Source: Betaproteobacteria bacterium SCN2
GTDB lineage: Bacteria; Pseudomonadota; Gammaproteobacteria; Burkholderiales; Thiobacillaceae
Direction: 5' to 3'
Assembly (NCBI GenBank): GCA_008923285.1
Contig: WBSG01000012.1
Span: forward strand, 1-64,000
Length of the DNA: 64,000 bases
This document shows, piece after piece, positions 8,191-18,668 of the stretch. How positions within the stretch are numbered: the first letter of the stretch is position 1; every line of letters begins with the position of its first letter. The notes beneath the pieces were generated by a model. The model did not search any database. It saw only the letters and a list, made by a program, of their open reading frames with translations, and was not told the origin of the DNA. The position numbers and the translations under genes are program-made.

Positions 8191-9267
8191 ATGCCGCGAT
8201 TTTCCGATATGCACCCATATGGCCAGAGCATCTGGCTCGACAACCTCACCCGCGGGCATCTCCGCGACGGCCGGCTGGCGCAGCTGATTGCGCAGGGGGT
8301 GACGGGCATCACCTCCAACCCGACGATTTTCCACAAGGCGGTCACCGAGACGGACGATTACGCCGCGCAACTGGAGCAGTTGCGGAAAACCGAGGCTGAC
8401 CCGGAACGCAGGTATGAAGCGCTGGTCAGCGAGGACCTTCGCGCGGCCTGCGACCTCCTGCTGCCGGCCTACGTCAACAGCGGCGGCGACGACGGCTACG
8501 TCAGCTGGGAAGTGGCGCCGCGTTTCGCGCACGATGCCGACATGACCGTAGCCGAGGCCGGGCGCCTGCATGGCCTGGTCGGACGCGACAACTTGCTGAT
8601 CAAGGTGCCGGGTACGGAGGCGGGGTTGCGCGCCTTCGAGCGCCTGACCGCGGACGGCATCAAGGTGAACGTGACCCTGCTTTTTTCCCTGCACCACGTC
8701 GCCCGCACCTTCGAGGCCTATATCCGCGGCGCACGGCAATGGCTGGAAAAAGGCGGCAGCGCCTTGCAACTGAAGGCCGTGGCCAGCCTGTTCCTGTCAC
8801 GTGTCGATACACTGGTGGACAAGCGGCTGGACGAAATCGGCACGCCCCGGGCGCTGGCGCTGCGCGGCAAGACCGCGGTCGCCGTGGCCCGGCTCGCCTA
8901 CCAGCGTTACCAGGATTTTTTCAAGGGCGGCGACTACTTCGGCTATCTGCGTGCGCACAAGGTGCGGCCCCAGTATCTGCTGTGGGCCAGCAGCGGCACC
9001 AAGAATCCGGCCTACAGCGATCTGCTCTACGTCGAGCCGCTGATCGGTTCCGATACCATCAACACGCTGCCGGACAAGACGCTGGCGGCCCTGGCCGACC
9101 ACGGCGTGATCAAGCCCACCGTGCATCTGGGCGTGGCGGACGCCGAGGCCGGTCTCGTCGAACTGGAGGCCCTGGGCATCAGCCCGACTGCGATCGGAGA
9201 TGAATTGCAGGTGGACGGCCTGCGCCTGTTCGCCGAGTCCTACGACAAGCTGATCGCGGCAGTGTGA
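8191..9267 (+). CDS. tal: Transaldolase
   Basis: 358 residues, the longer transaldolase form. It transfers dihydroxyacetone between sugar phosphates in the non-oxidative pentose phosphate pathway. The start SIWLDNLTRGHL, the GVTGITSNPTIFHKAV segment, and LLIKVPGTEAGL with the Schiff-base lysine are clear; KVNVTLLFSL and RVDTLVDKRLDE follow as expected. It is transcribed alone, divergent from selO. Confidence 0.95.
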   Translation: MPRFSDMHPYGQSIWLDNLTRGHLRDGRLAQLIAQGVTGITSNPTIFHKAVTETDDYAAQLEQLRKTEADPERRYEALVSEDLRAACDLLLPAYVNSGGDDGYVSWEVAPRFAHDADMTVAEAGRLHGLVGRDNLLIKVPGTEAGLRAFERLTADGIKVNVTLLFSLHHVARTFEAYIRGARQWLEKGGSALQLKAVASLFLSRVDTLVDKRLDEIGTPRALALRGKTAVAVARLAYQRYQDFFKGGDYFGYLRAHKVRPQYLLWASSGTKNPAYSDLLYVEPLIGSDTINTLPDKTLAALADHGVIKPTVHLGVADAEAGLVELEALGISPTAIGDELQVDGLRLFAESYDKLIAAV

Positions 9268-9362
9268 GGCCTGGCTCGCCGGCCGGGCTGAATCGACTTT
9301 TACCGGCCAGAGGCCGGGAAGAATATATCGTCGAGATCAGGCCGCGGCCCGACAAGGCCGTC

Positions 9363-9385
9363 GCGCCTGCAACGAAGTGTTAGAC
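9363..9385. repeat. Half of an integron attC-like site
   Basis: Read on the minus strand, the sequence starts GTCTAAC followed by ACTTCGTTGCAGGCGC. This matches the left half of many attC sites (core RYYYAAC followed by a TTCGTT-type arm). A matching right half with GTTRRRY is not found between here and the transaldolase stop, so the site is incomplete. It lies just beyond the 3' end of the small lipoprotein gene, where a cassette attC should be. Confidence 0.4.
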
Positions 9386-9404
9386 ATTGGTGGAACCCTA
9401 AGAG

Positions 9405-9755
9405 CTATTGGCATTCCTTGACCACCTGATCGATCTTCTCGTGCTTTAGCTGGAAGTTGCGCCGATATTCGGTATGGGAGCCGATAGCCTCTCCAGGCGG
9501 GTTAGGCGAGACCCTGGACCAAATGGAGGGTAATGGCAGGAAGGTGGGAAAGTCTCGGGCCAACACCACTTCAACATAGTAGTAGTCGGTGGTCTGCGTC
9601 AGCGTAACCGGCAACTGAGCTTTTGAGTCTGGTACTTTGCGCCAGCCATTCGCGATGCACTCCGATACCAGGGCGGCTGGTTTTTGGCTCGCATAGTTGA
9701 ATGTCGTGCAGCCGGTCGTCATTAGCGCTACAAACAAAAAACATGCGAATCGCAC
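9405..9755 (-). CDS. Small hypothetical lipoprotein, possible integron gene cassette
   Basis: 116 residues. The lipobox TTGCTT follows a hydrophobic signal (about 1-16). A KPAALVSECIANGW segment recalls small lipoproteins found in gene cassettes, but I do not know the function. The start codon is GTG with a GGGGGAGAA ribosome site. Seventeen bases upstream is GTTAGGC, the core motif at which cassettes begin, and an attC-like half site lies downstream. The gene is visibly richer in A/T than its neighbours, which supports acquisition between transaldolase and moaA. Confidence 0.72.
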   Translation of the reverse strand: MRFACFLFVALMTTGCTTFNYASQKPAALVSECIANGWRKVPDSKAQLPVTLTQTTDYYYVEVVLARDFPTFLPLPSIWSRVSPNPPGEAIGSHTEYRRNFQLKHEKIDQVVKECQ

Positions 9756-9771
9756 CAGTTCTCCCCCTAAT

Positions 9772-9778
9772 GCCTAAC
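9772..9778 (-). repeat. Integron-type core site GTTAGGC at the 5' end of the lipoprotein gene
   Basis: The heptamer fits GTTRRRY, and the sequence that follows it on the minus strand (attaggggga, then the GTG start) has the compact layout of integron cassettes. It lies only 8 bases beyond the moaA stop. On its own a heptamer is weak; it counts because the partner motif is at the other end of the same gene. Confidence 0.38.
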
Positions 9779-9786
9779 ATGGCCGG

Positions 9787-10758
<972 letters not shown>

Positions 10759-10773
10759 GAGATGAATTCTAGC

Positions 10774-10795
10774 GTTATATATGCAAAAATATAAC
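10774..10795. promoter_or_regulatory. Candidate ModE operator between moaA and mobB
   Basis: A perfect inverted repeat GTTATAT-N8-ATATAAC, flanked by CG on the left and CCG on the right. It resembles known ModE sites (CGNTATATA-type halves). It sits 16 bases before the moaA start and about 170 bases before mobB, and a modE-like gene lies 3.3 kb away. The site overlaps the AT-rich moaA promoter region, which suits repression by ModE-molybdate. Confidence 0.65.
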
Positions 10796-10961
10796 CGGAT
10801 TCCGATTATTTTTTAGGCATGGGGAAGACTGAAGAGATGCTGAACCTGTCCGGCCTTGCCATAGCGGCTTTCGGCTGCGCATCGCCCGGGCCTGGCGCGC
10901 CCGCTGATTGCCCGTCGACCGGGGTTCGCGGCGTTGCCGGCTTGCGAACGGTCCAGGCCAT

Positions 10962-11453
10962 ATGAAAGTTCTGGGCATCGCCGGCTACAGCGGCGCCGGC
11001 AAGACCACGCTGCTGGAAAAGCTCATCCCGCTGCTGTGCGCCGACGGCGTGCGGGTATCGCTGATCAAGCATGCCCACCATGGCTTCGATGTCGACCAGC
11101 CGGGCAAGGACAGCTGGCGCCATCGCCAGGCCGGGGCAGGCGAGGTGCTGGTGGCGAGCGATGTGCGCTGGGCGCTGATGCATGAAAACGCATCCGCCCG
11201 GGAACCGCAATTGATGGATTTGCTGGAACAGCTTTCGCCGTGCGACCTGGTGCTGGTGGAGGGCTGGAAACGCGATCCCATTCCCAAGATCGAAGTGCAT
11301 CGTGCGGACAATGGCAAGCCCTGGCTGTATCCTGACGACGATAATATTCTGGCGGTGGCGAGCGATGTTGCGCCGCCGGACGACAAGACTTGGCTGGCGC
11401 TGGATGACGTTGCCGCCATCCGCGCTTTCATCAAACAAGAAATAGGTGTCTAA
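10962..11453 (+). CDS. mobB: Molybdopterin-guanine dinucleotide biosynthesis adapter MobB
   Basis: 163 residues from the internal ATG (MKVLGIAGYSGAGKTTLLEK); the longer frame has no ribosome site. The P-loop GYSGAGKTT is at about 7-15, and SLIKHAHHGFDVD and LVLVEGWKRDPIPKIEVHR are MobB signatures. MobB binds GTP and assists MobA in making the guanine-dinucleotide form of the cofactor. It is followed directly by moeA, so it heads the mobB-moeA-moaD-moaE operon. Confidence 0.93.
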   Translation: MKVLGIAGYSGAGKTTLLEKLIPLLCADGVRVSLIKHAHHGFDVDQPGKDSWRHRQAGAGEVLVASDVRWALMHENASAREPQLMDLLEQLSPCDLVLVEGWKRDPIPKIEVHRADNGKPWLYPDDDNILAVASDVAPPDDKTWLALDDVAAIRAFIKQEIGV

Positions 11454-12659
11454 GTGTTGACCGCAGCAGAACTCTTGCAGGAACTTCTCAACCGGGCACG
11501 CCCGCTGGACGAAACCGAAACCGTCAAACTATCAGATGCTTACAACCGTATCCTGGCAAGAGGCATGACCTCTTTCGTCAGCGTGCCGCCGCTCGACAAC
11601 ACCGCCATGGACGGCTATGCCGTGCGCAGCAGGGATTGCCATCAACCCGACAGCAGGCTCAAAGTGACCCAGCGCATCGCCGCCGGCCAGGTCGGCAAGC
11701 CCCTGGGCCATGGCGAGGCCGCGCGCATTTTCACCGGCGCGCCGATCCCGCCGCATGCCGATGCCGTGGTCATGCAGGAGGATACTTCGCTCGACGGCGA
11801 CACGGTGACGGTCTACAGGCTGCCGCAGGCAGGCGACAACATCCGCCGCGCCGGCGAGGACATCCGCCCCGGCACCGACGTGCTGACCCCCGGCACCCGC
11901 CTGAAGGGGGCCGAACTGGGACTTGCCGCCTCTGTCGGCTGCACCGAAGCGAAGGTGGTGCGCAGGCTGAAAGTGGCGATGTTCTCCACCGGCGACGAGC
12001 TGGCCGAACCGGGCACGCCGCTGCGGGCAGGGCAGATCTACAACTCCAACCGCGCCACCCTGGCCGGTCTGCTGACCGGCATTGGCGCCGAGGTCATCGA
12101 TCTCGGCGTGGTGAAGGATACTTTCGATGCGACCCGGACTGCGCTGGAAAAGGCGGCGAAGCGCGCGGACGTGATCATCACCACCGGCGGCGTGTCGGTC
12201 GGCGAGGAGGACCACGTCAAGGCCGCAGTCGAGCAACTGGGCCGCATCGAGATGTGGAAAGTGGCCATGAAGCCCGGCAAGCCCGTGGCCTATGGGCGTA
12301 TCGGTGAGGCCGACTTCATCGGCTTGCCGGGAAATCCCGTCTCGGCCTTCGCCACCTTCTGCCTGTTCGCGCGGCCCTTCCTGTTGAGGCGCATGGGCGC
12401 CAGCCAGGTGTTGTACCGGGCCTACCCGGTGCGCGCGGCCTTCGACTGGGGCAAACCCGGCAACCGGCGCGAATTCCTGCGCGGCCATCTGGTTGCCGGG
12501 CTTGATGGCGCCGGCGAAGTCCGCATCTACCCCAATCAGGGCTCAGGCGTGCTGACCTCGGCGGTGTGGGCGGACGGTTTCGTCGACATCGAAATCGGCC
12601 AGACCGTGCTGCGCGGCGAGTGGGTGCGTTTCATTCCTTTTTCCGAGGTTGTCGAATGA
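11454..12659 (+). CDS. moeA: Molybdopterin molybdenumtransferase MoeA
   Basis: 401 residues, full length. MoeA inserts molybdenum into adenylylated molybdopterin. Signatures: PLDNTAMDGYAVRS (about 43-56), the MoaB/Mog-like domain with FSTGDEL, YNSNRATLAGLL, TTGGVSVGEEDHVK, and GLPGNPVSAFATF. The start is GTG (or the TTG next to it), one base after the mobB stop. The end overlaps the moaD start by four bases (ATGA). Confidence 0.95.
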   Translation: MLTAAELLQELLNRARPLDETETVKLSDAYNRILARGMTSFVSVPPLDNTAMDGYAVRSRDCHQPDSRLKVTQRIAAGQVGKPLGHGEAARIFTGAPIPPHADAVVMQEDTSLDGDTVTVYRLPQAGDNIRRAGEDIRPGTDVLTPGTRLKGAELGLAASVGCTEAKVVRRLKVAMFSTGDELAEPGTPLRAGQIYNSNRATLAGLLTGIGAEVIDLGVVKDTFDATRTALEKAAKRADVIITTGGVSVGEEDHVKAAVEQLGRIEMWKVAMKPGKPVAYGRIGEADFIGLPGNPVSAFATFCLFARPFLLRRMGASQVLYRAYPVRAAFDWGKPGNRREFLRGHLVAGLDGAGEVRIYPNQGSGVLTSAVWADGFVDIEIGQTVLRGEWVRFIPFSEVVE

Positions 12660-12913
12660 AAGTAAAAGTCTTGTATTTCGCCAAGTTGCGCGAGAAATTT
12701 GGCATCGAGAACGAAGTCATCGAACTGCCGGGCGAACGTGCCTATGCCGCGGCGATCGTCGATCTGCTGAGGAAGCGCGGAGAACCCTGGAGCACCGAAC
12801 TCGCACTTGACTCAGGCAATCGCATGGCAGTGAACCAGACCCTGGCCGGCATCGTGACGCCGGTGCAGGATGGGGATGAAATCGCCATCTTCCCGCCGGT
12901 GACGGGCGGCTGA
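12656..12913 (+). CDS. moaD: Molybdopterin synthase sulfur-carrier subunit MoaD
   Basis: 85 residues, ubiquitin-like fold, ending in the obligatory Gly-Gly (PPVTGG), which carries the thiocarboxylate sulfur used by MoaE. The chosen ATG overlaps the moeA stop (ATGA) and matches the normal MoaD start KVKVLYFAKLREKFG. Confidence 0.95.
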   Translation: MKVKVLYFAKLREKFGIENEVIELPGERAYAAAIVDLLRKRGEPWSTELALDSGNRMAVNQTLAGIVTPVQDGDEIAIFPPVTGG

Positions 12914-12915
12914 AC

Positions 12916-13368
12916 ATGAAAATACAGGTCGGCGAGTCCGATTTCGATCCCGGCGCCGAGATTTCTGCACTGCATGCCGGCCAGCCCAGGGTCGGCGCGG
13001 TGGCAAGCTTCGTCGGCCTGGTGCGCGATCTCAACGAGGGCGACAGCGTGACCACGCTGACGCTCGAGCATTATCCGGCCATGACCGAAAAATCCCTGCG
13101 CGCGATCGTCGACGAGGCCGGTGAACGCTGGAGCATCCTCGATGCCACCGTCATCCACCGCGTCGGCAGGCTGCAGCCGTTGGATCGCATCGTGTTCGTG
13201 GGCGTGGCTTCCATGCATCGCGGCGATGCCTTCGCGGCCTGCGAATTCATCATGGACTACCTCAAGACCCGCGCGCCGTTCTGGAAAAAGGAGGGTACGC
13301 CGCAAGGCGAGCGCTGGGTCGAGGCGCGCAGTTCTGACGAAACCGCTGCCGAACGCTGGAAAGGGTAG
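12916..13368 (+). CDS. moaE: Molybdopterin synthase catalytic subunit MoaE
   Basis: 150 residues. MoaE converts cyclic pyranopterin monophosphate to molybdopterin with sulfur from MoaD. Landmarks: GAVASFVGLVRDLNEGD, LTLEHYPAMTEKSL, IHRVGRLQPLDRIVFVGVAS, HRGDAFAACEFIMDYLKTRAPFWKKE (with the active-site lysines) and ERWVEAR. It starts two bases after moaD and ends the operon. Confidence 0.96.
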   Translation: MKIQVGESDFDPGAEISALHAGQPRVGAVASFVGLVRDLNEGDSVTTLTLEHYPAMTEKSLRAIVDEAGERWSILDATVIHRVGRLQPLDRIVFVGVASMHRGDAFAACEFIMDYLKTRAPFWKKEGTPQGERWVEARSSDETAAERWKG

Positions 13369-13381
13369 CCGGGGAAAAATC

Positions 13382-13429
13382 GGGCCCGGACTGAGCCGGG
13401 CCCTGGTGCGGCACGGGCGGGCCCGTGCC
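13382..13429. terminator. Two strong hairpins between convergent moaE and cytochrome c genes
   Basis: The first hairpin has an 8-bp stem (GGGCCCGG, 6-base loop). The second has an 8-bp stem (GGCACGGG, 4-base loop). They lie between convergent genes, so they can serve both strands. Neither has a long T-run, so Rho or pausing may help. Confidence 0.6.
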
Positions 13430-13451
13430 TTCGGGACAAGTTGTTGTCGAA

Positions 13452-13979
13452 TCAGAGCGAGGCGATGTGTGCGGCCAGGTTTTCCACCTCGGCATCGCTC
13501 AACATCGAGGCGATCGGCATCATCACGGCAGACTGCGGGCCGATCTGCTTGCCGGCCTTGTAGGTGGCCATCTTGGACTTGATCATGTCGGCAGACTGGT
13601 CGGCGAGTTTCGGGAAGCTCCCCATGCCCTGGCCTTTCGCGCCATGGCAGCTGGCACAGGAAGACGCGTACTTGGCAGCGCCGGCCGCGCTGTTGGCAGC
13701 GGCCGCAACGGCGGTGCCGGCGGCGGCAACGGCTTCGGCGGCGGGCGCAGCCGCTTCGGCGGCAGCCTGGGTCGCGGTGCTGGCCGCGGCATCGACGGCA
13801 GAAGTCGCAGCATCGGCCGCGGCGCTGGCTGCATCGGCAGCCGAGTCGACTGCAGCGGCGGCAGCATCGGCTGCCTGTTCCATGGGGGCAGGGGCCTCGG
13901 TCTGGGCGGCTTCCTCTTTCTGGCCGCAGGCACTGAGGCCTACGGCAAGCAGGGCGGCGACGAGCAGGGTGTAGCGCAT
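13452..13979 (-). CDS. Lipid-anchored mono-haem cytochrome c with a long Ala-rich linker
   Basis: 175 residues from the ATG preceded by GGAAGGAA. The signal ends at the lipobox LSAC followed by GQKEE. About 75 residues of almost pure A/D/E/S/T/V follow (a low-complexity helical or extended linker), then a small class-I cytochrome domain with CASCH, FPKLADQ and MMPIASMLSDAEVENLAAHIASL. The linker could let the haem domain reach partners across the periplasm. It is probably an electron carrier between periplasmic oxidoreductases and a terminal oxidase; the exact partner is unknown. Confidence 0.85.
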   Translation of the reverse strand: MRYTLLVAALLAVGLSACGQKEEAAQTEAPAPMEQAADAAAAAVDSAADAASAAADAATSAVDAAASTATQAAAEAAAPAAEAVAAAGTAVAAAANSAAGAAKYASSCASCHGAKGQGMGSFPKLADQSADMIKSKMATYKAGKQIGPQSAVMMPIASMLSDAEVENLAAHIASL

Positions 13980-14054
13980 GGGGGGTTCCTTCCTGATTTT
14001 CTGATGAACGGAGCTAGTAATATAGGCCAATAATTCCTTTTTGGCAGCGCGGTA

Positions 14055-14414
14055 TCAGCCCTTGTCCAGGCGAAGCGAGAGTTCGCGCGAGGCGGCTTCC
14101 AGCCATAGCCGGTGCTTTTCCTCCAGCCGTTCGTATTCGCCGATCAGTCGCCGGCCGGCATCGGTGAGTCGGCTGCCGCCGCCGCGCGTGCCGCCGCTGG
14201 CGCTCTCCACCAGGGGTGCGGACATGGCGTTGTTCATGGCGTCGACCGCGTCCCACGCGCTCTTGTAGCTCATTTTCATGGCCTTGGCGGCCCTGGAGAT
14301 CGAGCCGGTTGCATCGATCTGGCGCAACAGCTCGAGCCGGCCCTTGCCCAGCAGCGATTTGCCGTTGGCGCGCAGCCAGACGCGTCCCTGAACTTCTATG
14401 GTTTTGCTAGTCAT
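14055..14414 (-). CDS. modE: ModE-like molybdate-responsive regulator, DNA-binding domain only
   Basis: 119 residues. It has the winged HTH of ModE (LLRQIDATGSISRAAKAMKMSYKSAWDAVDAMNN) and the wing GGGSRLTDAGRRLIGEY. The C-terminal molybdate-binding (MOP) domains of E. coli ModE are absent, as in the short ModE-like proteins of many proteobacteria. Such proteins bind dyads like the one found between moaA and mobB. How this short form senses molybdate is not clear from the sequence. Confidence 0.8.
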   Translation of the reverse strand: MTSKTIEVQGRVWLRANGKSLLGKGRLELLRQIDATGSISRAAKAMKMSYKSAWDAVDAMNNAMSAPLVESASGGTRGGGSRLTDAGRRLIGEYERLEEKHRLWLEAASRELSLRLDKG

Positions 14415-14495
14415 ACTCGTATTAAATCATCATTGGCCGCAACGGGTTAAGCCGCTAAGCTTGACCAGCCATTGACGTACGATCCGGAGAAAACG

Positions 14496-14957
14496 ATGAA
14501 GCAGGTTCTGACTTTGATAATGCTGGCAATCGCAGCGGGTGCCGCCGTCGCGGCGGACAATTACGCCACGGTCTTCAAGGCCCAGGGCAGCTACGCCGAT
14601 GTGCGCGATTTCATCCGCATGGGCATCGAATCCGAAGGCCTGGTGATCAACAACACCGGCCATATTGCCGACATGCTGGAACGCACCGGCAAGGATGTCG
14701 GCGCGAGCAAACAGGTTTACACGGGCGGCGAGCAGTTCGAGTTCTGCAGCGCCACGCTCTCGCGCACCATGATGGAGGCCGATCCGCACGCCATCGCGCT
14801 GTGCCCCTTCGTCATCTCCGTGTACCAGTTGCCCAACGACAAGACGGTCTACGTGTCCTACCGCAAGCCGGCGAAGACGAAAAACCCGGAACTTCGCAAA
14901 GCGCTGGGCGACATCGAGAAGCTGCAGGTCAAGATCATCCAGGGCGCCATACAGTAA
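14496..14957 (+). CDS. Exported DUF302-family protein
   Basis: 153 residues from the ATG after CGGAGAAAACG. A signal peptide (about 1-21, cleaved after AVA) precedes a DUF302-like domain: YADVRDFIRMGIESEGLVINNTGHIADML, then FEFCSATLSRTMMEADPHAIALCPFVISVYQL and KTVYVSYRKP. Two cysteines (in FEFCSA and ALCPFV) may form a disulfide. DUF302 proteins are common in sulfur-oxidising bacteria, but their function is not established. Confidence 0.75.
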   Translation: MKQVLTLIMLAIAAGAAVAADNYATVFKAQGSYADVRDFIRMGIESEGLVINNTGHIADMLERTGKDVGASKQVYTGGEQFEFCSATLSRTMMEADPHAIALCPFVISVYQLPNDKTVYVSYRKPAKTKNPELRKALGDIEKLQVKIIQGAIQ

Positions 14958-15009
14958 TTGCGTGGCAGGGCGGTAGAATGCCGCTCATGCAGATTCTGCC
15001 AATCTTCCC

Positions 15010-15387
15010 GTGAGCGGTTTTCTGGCCGTCGGCGTCGGTGCCATGTTCGGCGCCTGGCTGCGCTGGGGCCTGGGCCTGTGGCTCAACCCGGCTTACCCGG
15101 CCCTGCCCATGGGCACGCTGGCGGCGAACCTGATCGGCGGCTATTTCATCGGCGTGGCCATTGCCTTCTTCTCGCAGCATCCCGGCCTTGCACCCGAGTG
15201 GCGCCTGCTGCTCATCACCGGCTTTCTCGGGGCGCTCACCACGTTTTCGACCTTTTCCGCCGAAGTCGTCACCATGATCGCGCGCGGCCAGTATGGCTGG
15301 GCGCTGGCGACGGCGGCATTGCACCTGTTCGGTTCCCTGGGCGCGACCGGCCTCGGGCTGTGGACTTTCAAACTCATTCGGGGATAA
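15010..15387 (+). CDS. crcB: Fluoride channel Fluc/CrcB
   Basis: 125 residues, four membrane helices, a dual-topology fluoride exporter of the inner membrane. Typical motifs: [27 protein letters not shown] and [14 protein letters not shown]. The start is GTG; no in-frame ATG lies upstream. I saw no fluoride-riboswitch fold in the 50-base leader. First gene of a tightly packed run (DUF190, TauE, TadA, L,D-transpeptidase). Confidence 0.95.
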   Translation: MSGFLAVGVGAMFGAWLRWGLGLWLNPAYPALPMGTLAANLIGGYFIGVAIAFFSQHPGLAPEWRLLLITGFLGALTTFSTFSAEVVTMIARGQYGWALATAALHLFGSLGATGLGLWTFKLIRG

Positions 15388-15389
15388 AG

Positions 15390-16922
<1,533 letters not shown>

Positions 16923-16923
<1 letters not shown>

Positions 16924-17417
16924 TGGCCAGGTATTTCATCGATGTCGACAGCCGGCTGCAGCGCCTGTACCTGTGGGAACCCTATCCGGAAGGCGACATG
17001 CTAATCCGCGAATACCGCGTGTCGACGGCGAAAAACGGACTGGGCGAACAGAGCGGCAGCTACCGCACGCCGCGCGGCCGCCACCGCATCGCTGAAAAGA
17101 TCGGCGCGGGGCAGCCTTTATATGCCGTGTTCAAGGCGCGTGTGCCAACCGGCGAAATCTGGTCGCGCGAACTGGCGCTGGAAAAACCCGGCTGCGACTG
17201 GATCCTCACCCGCATCCTCTGGCTGGAAGGCATGGAGGCCGGGAAGAACAAGGGCGGCACCGTGGACAGCCACGAACGCTATATCTACATCCATGGCACC
17301 GACGAGGAGCATCTCATCGGCACGCCGGTCTCGCACGGCTGCATCCGCATGAAGAACCAGGATGTCGCCGAACTCTTCGATCTGGTCGAGGTGGGCGCCG
17401 AGGTGCACATCAGCTAG
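16923..17417 (+). CDS. L,D-transpeptidase (YkuD domain) without a visible signal peptide
   Basis: 164 residues, a YkuD catalytic domain with the motif YIYIHGTDEEHLIGTPVSHGCIRMKNQDV, where the Cys of SHGC is the nucleophile. Such enzymes form 3-3 cross-links in peptidoglycan or attach lipoproteins. The N-terminus MARYFIDVDSRLQRLYLW is not a signal peptide, and the start is fixed by overlap with the tadA stop. Either export uses another route or the enzyme acts in the cytoplasm on a different substrate. Confidence 0.88.
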
Positions 17418-17440
17418 GCAACAAAACAGTCAGGCAAAAA

Positions 17441-17462
17441 AATGCCCGCTTGCGCGGGCATT
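17441..17462. terminator. Bidirectional terminator between L,D-transpeptidase and dapD
   Basis: A perfect 9-bp stem AATGCCCGC with a 4-base loop. On the minus strand it is followed by a run of seven T, a good factor-independent terminator for dapD. On the plus strand it closes the crcB-to-transpeptidase operon. Confidence 0.8.
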
Positions 17463-17621
17463 CGTTCAAGGATGCTGTGCTTAAGGGAAGTTCAGCGTTT
17501 ACCTGGGTAGCGTCAGGTCTGGCCCGGCGCTTCTGATTATGGGCATTGCCGTTGTGGCGGATTAACCAATGCCCTGGTATGTGTCTAAACGGCGCTTGCC
17601 GGGCTTTCTTGAGAGAAAGAC

Positions 17622-18446
17622 TCAAATCCCGCGCAACAATTCGTTGATGCCAACTTTGGACAGCGTTTTTTCGTCGACCTTTTTCACGATCACGGCGCAA
17701 TACAGACTGTACTTGCCGTCCTTGGAGGGCAGGTTGCCGGACACCACCACGGAGCCGGCGGGCACGCGGCCGTAATGCACCTCGCCGGTTTCGCGGTCGT
17801 AGATCTTGGTCGACTGGCCGATGTACACGCCCATGGAAATCACGCAGTTGTCTTCCACGATCACGCCTTCCACCACTTCCGAGCGCGCGCCGACGAAGCA
17901 GTTGTCGCCGATGATGGTGGGGTTGGCCTGCACCGGCTCAAGCACGCCGCCGATGCCGACGCCGCCGGAGAGGTGCACGTTCTTGCCGATCTGGGCGCAG
18001 GAGCCGACGGTGGCCCAGGTGTCGACCATGGCGCCTTCATCGACGTAGGCGCCGATGTTGACGTAGGAGGGCATCAGCACCACGTTCCTGGCGATGAAGG
18101 AGCCGCGGCGTGCAGCCGCCGGGGGCACCACGCGGAAGCCGCCTTCGCGGAAATCCCTGGAATTGTAGTCGGCGAACTTGGACGGCACCTTGTCGAAGTA
18201 GTTGGTGAAGCCGCCCTTGATGAAGCTGTTGTCCTCCAGGCGGAAGGACAGCAGCACGGCCTTCTTGAGCCACTGGTTGGTTTTCCATTCCTGGCCCTGC
18301 ACCCGCTCGGCCACGCGCAGCTGGCCCTTGTCCAGCATCTCGATCACCGAATTGACGGCGTCCTTGACCTTGGCGTCGGCATTGCGCGGCGTGATCTCGG
18401 CGCGGCGTTCGAAGGCTTCCTCGATGATTTGCTGAAGTTCTTGCAT
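17622..18446 (-). CDS. dapD: Tetrahydrodipicolinate N-succinyltransferase DapD
   Basis: 274 residues, full length. It makes N-succinyl-2-amino-6-oxopimelate in the succinylase branch of lysine and diaminopimelate synthesis. The left-handed beta-helix hexapeptide repeats are visible ([42 protein letters not shown]). [34 protein letters not shown] is the usual C-terminus. The upstream neighbour on the same strand is dapC. Confidence 0.96.
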   Translation of the reverse strand: MQELQQIIEEAFERRAEITPRNADAKVKDAVNSVIEMLDKGQLRVAERVQGQEWKTNQWLKKAVLLSFRLEDNSFIKGGFTNYFDKVPSKFADYNSRDFREGGFRVVPPAAARRGSFIARNVVLMPSYVNIGAYVDEGAMVDTWATVGSCAQIGKNVHLSGGVGIGGVLEPVQANPTIIGDNCFVGARSEVVEGVIVEDNCVISMGVYIGQSTKIYDRETGEVHYGRVPAGSVVVSGNLPSKDGKYSLYCAVIVKKVDEKTLSKVGINELLRGI

Positions 18447-18668
18447 GGTATTTCCCGTAAATGAGGTTTCAGAAAGTTGTCGGATTCGGAATTTACTGCC
18501 GCGCCGGCTTCAAAACAGCCGGACCGCGATATCTAAGCTGAGATTGTAATGCCTCGACCGTGTTCCTGATGCGCCATTGGGCGTATCGGTAGCGACCGCA
18601 TGCTGCGCTCGCCGCTTTTGCCGGCCCTGTCGCGTCGAGCACGGACACGGCAGGCGGCGTGCGCACGA
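18447..18668. other. Spacer between dapC and dapD
   Basis: 222 bases. It holds the dapD leader (GGGAAATACC before the start) and no convincing gene. A 120-residue minus-strand frame here is a continuation of out-of-frame dapC sequence and shows no motif. Confidence 0.45.

Noticed and set aside
9303-9317. CCGGCC-AGA-GGCCGG hairpin after transaldolase as a terminator
   Set aside because: A 6-bp stem without a T-run on either strand; too weak to call.
14987-15012. Fluoride riboswitch upstream of crcB
   Set aside because: The leader is short and lacks the conserved crcB-motif segments.
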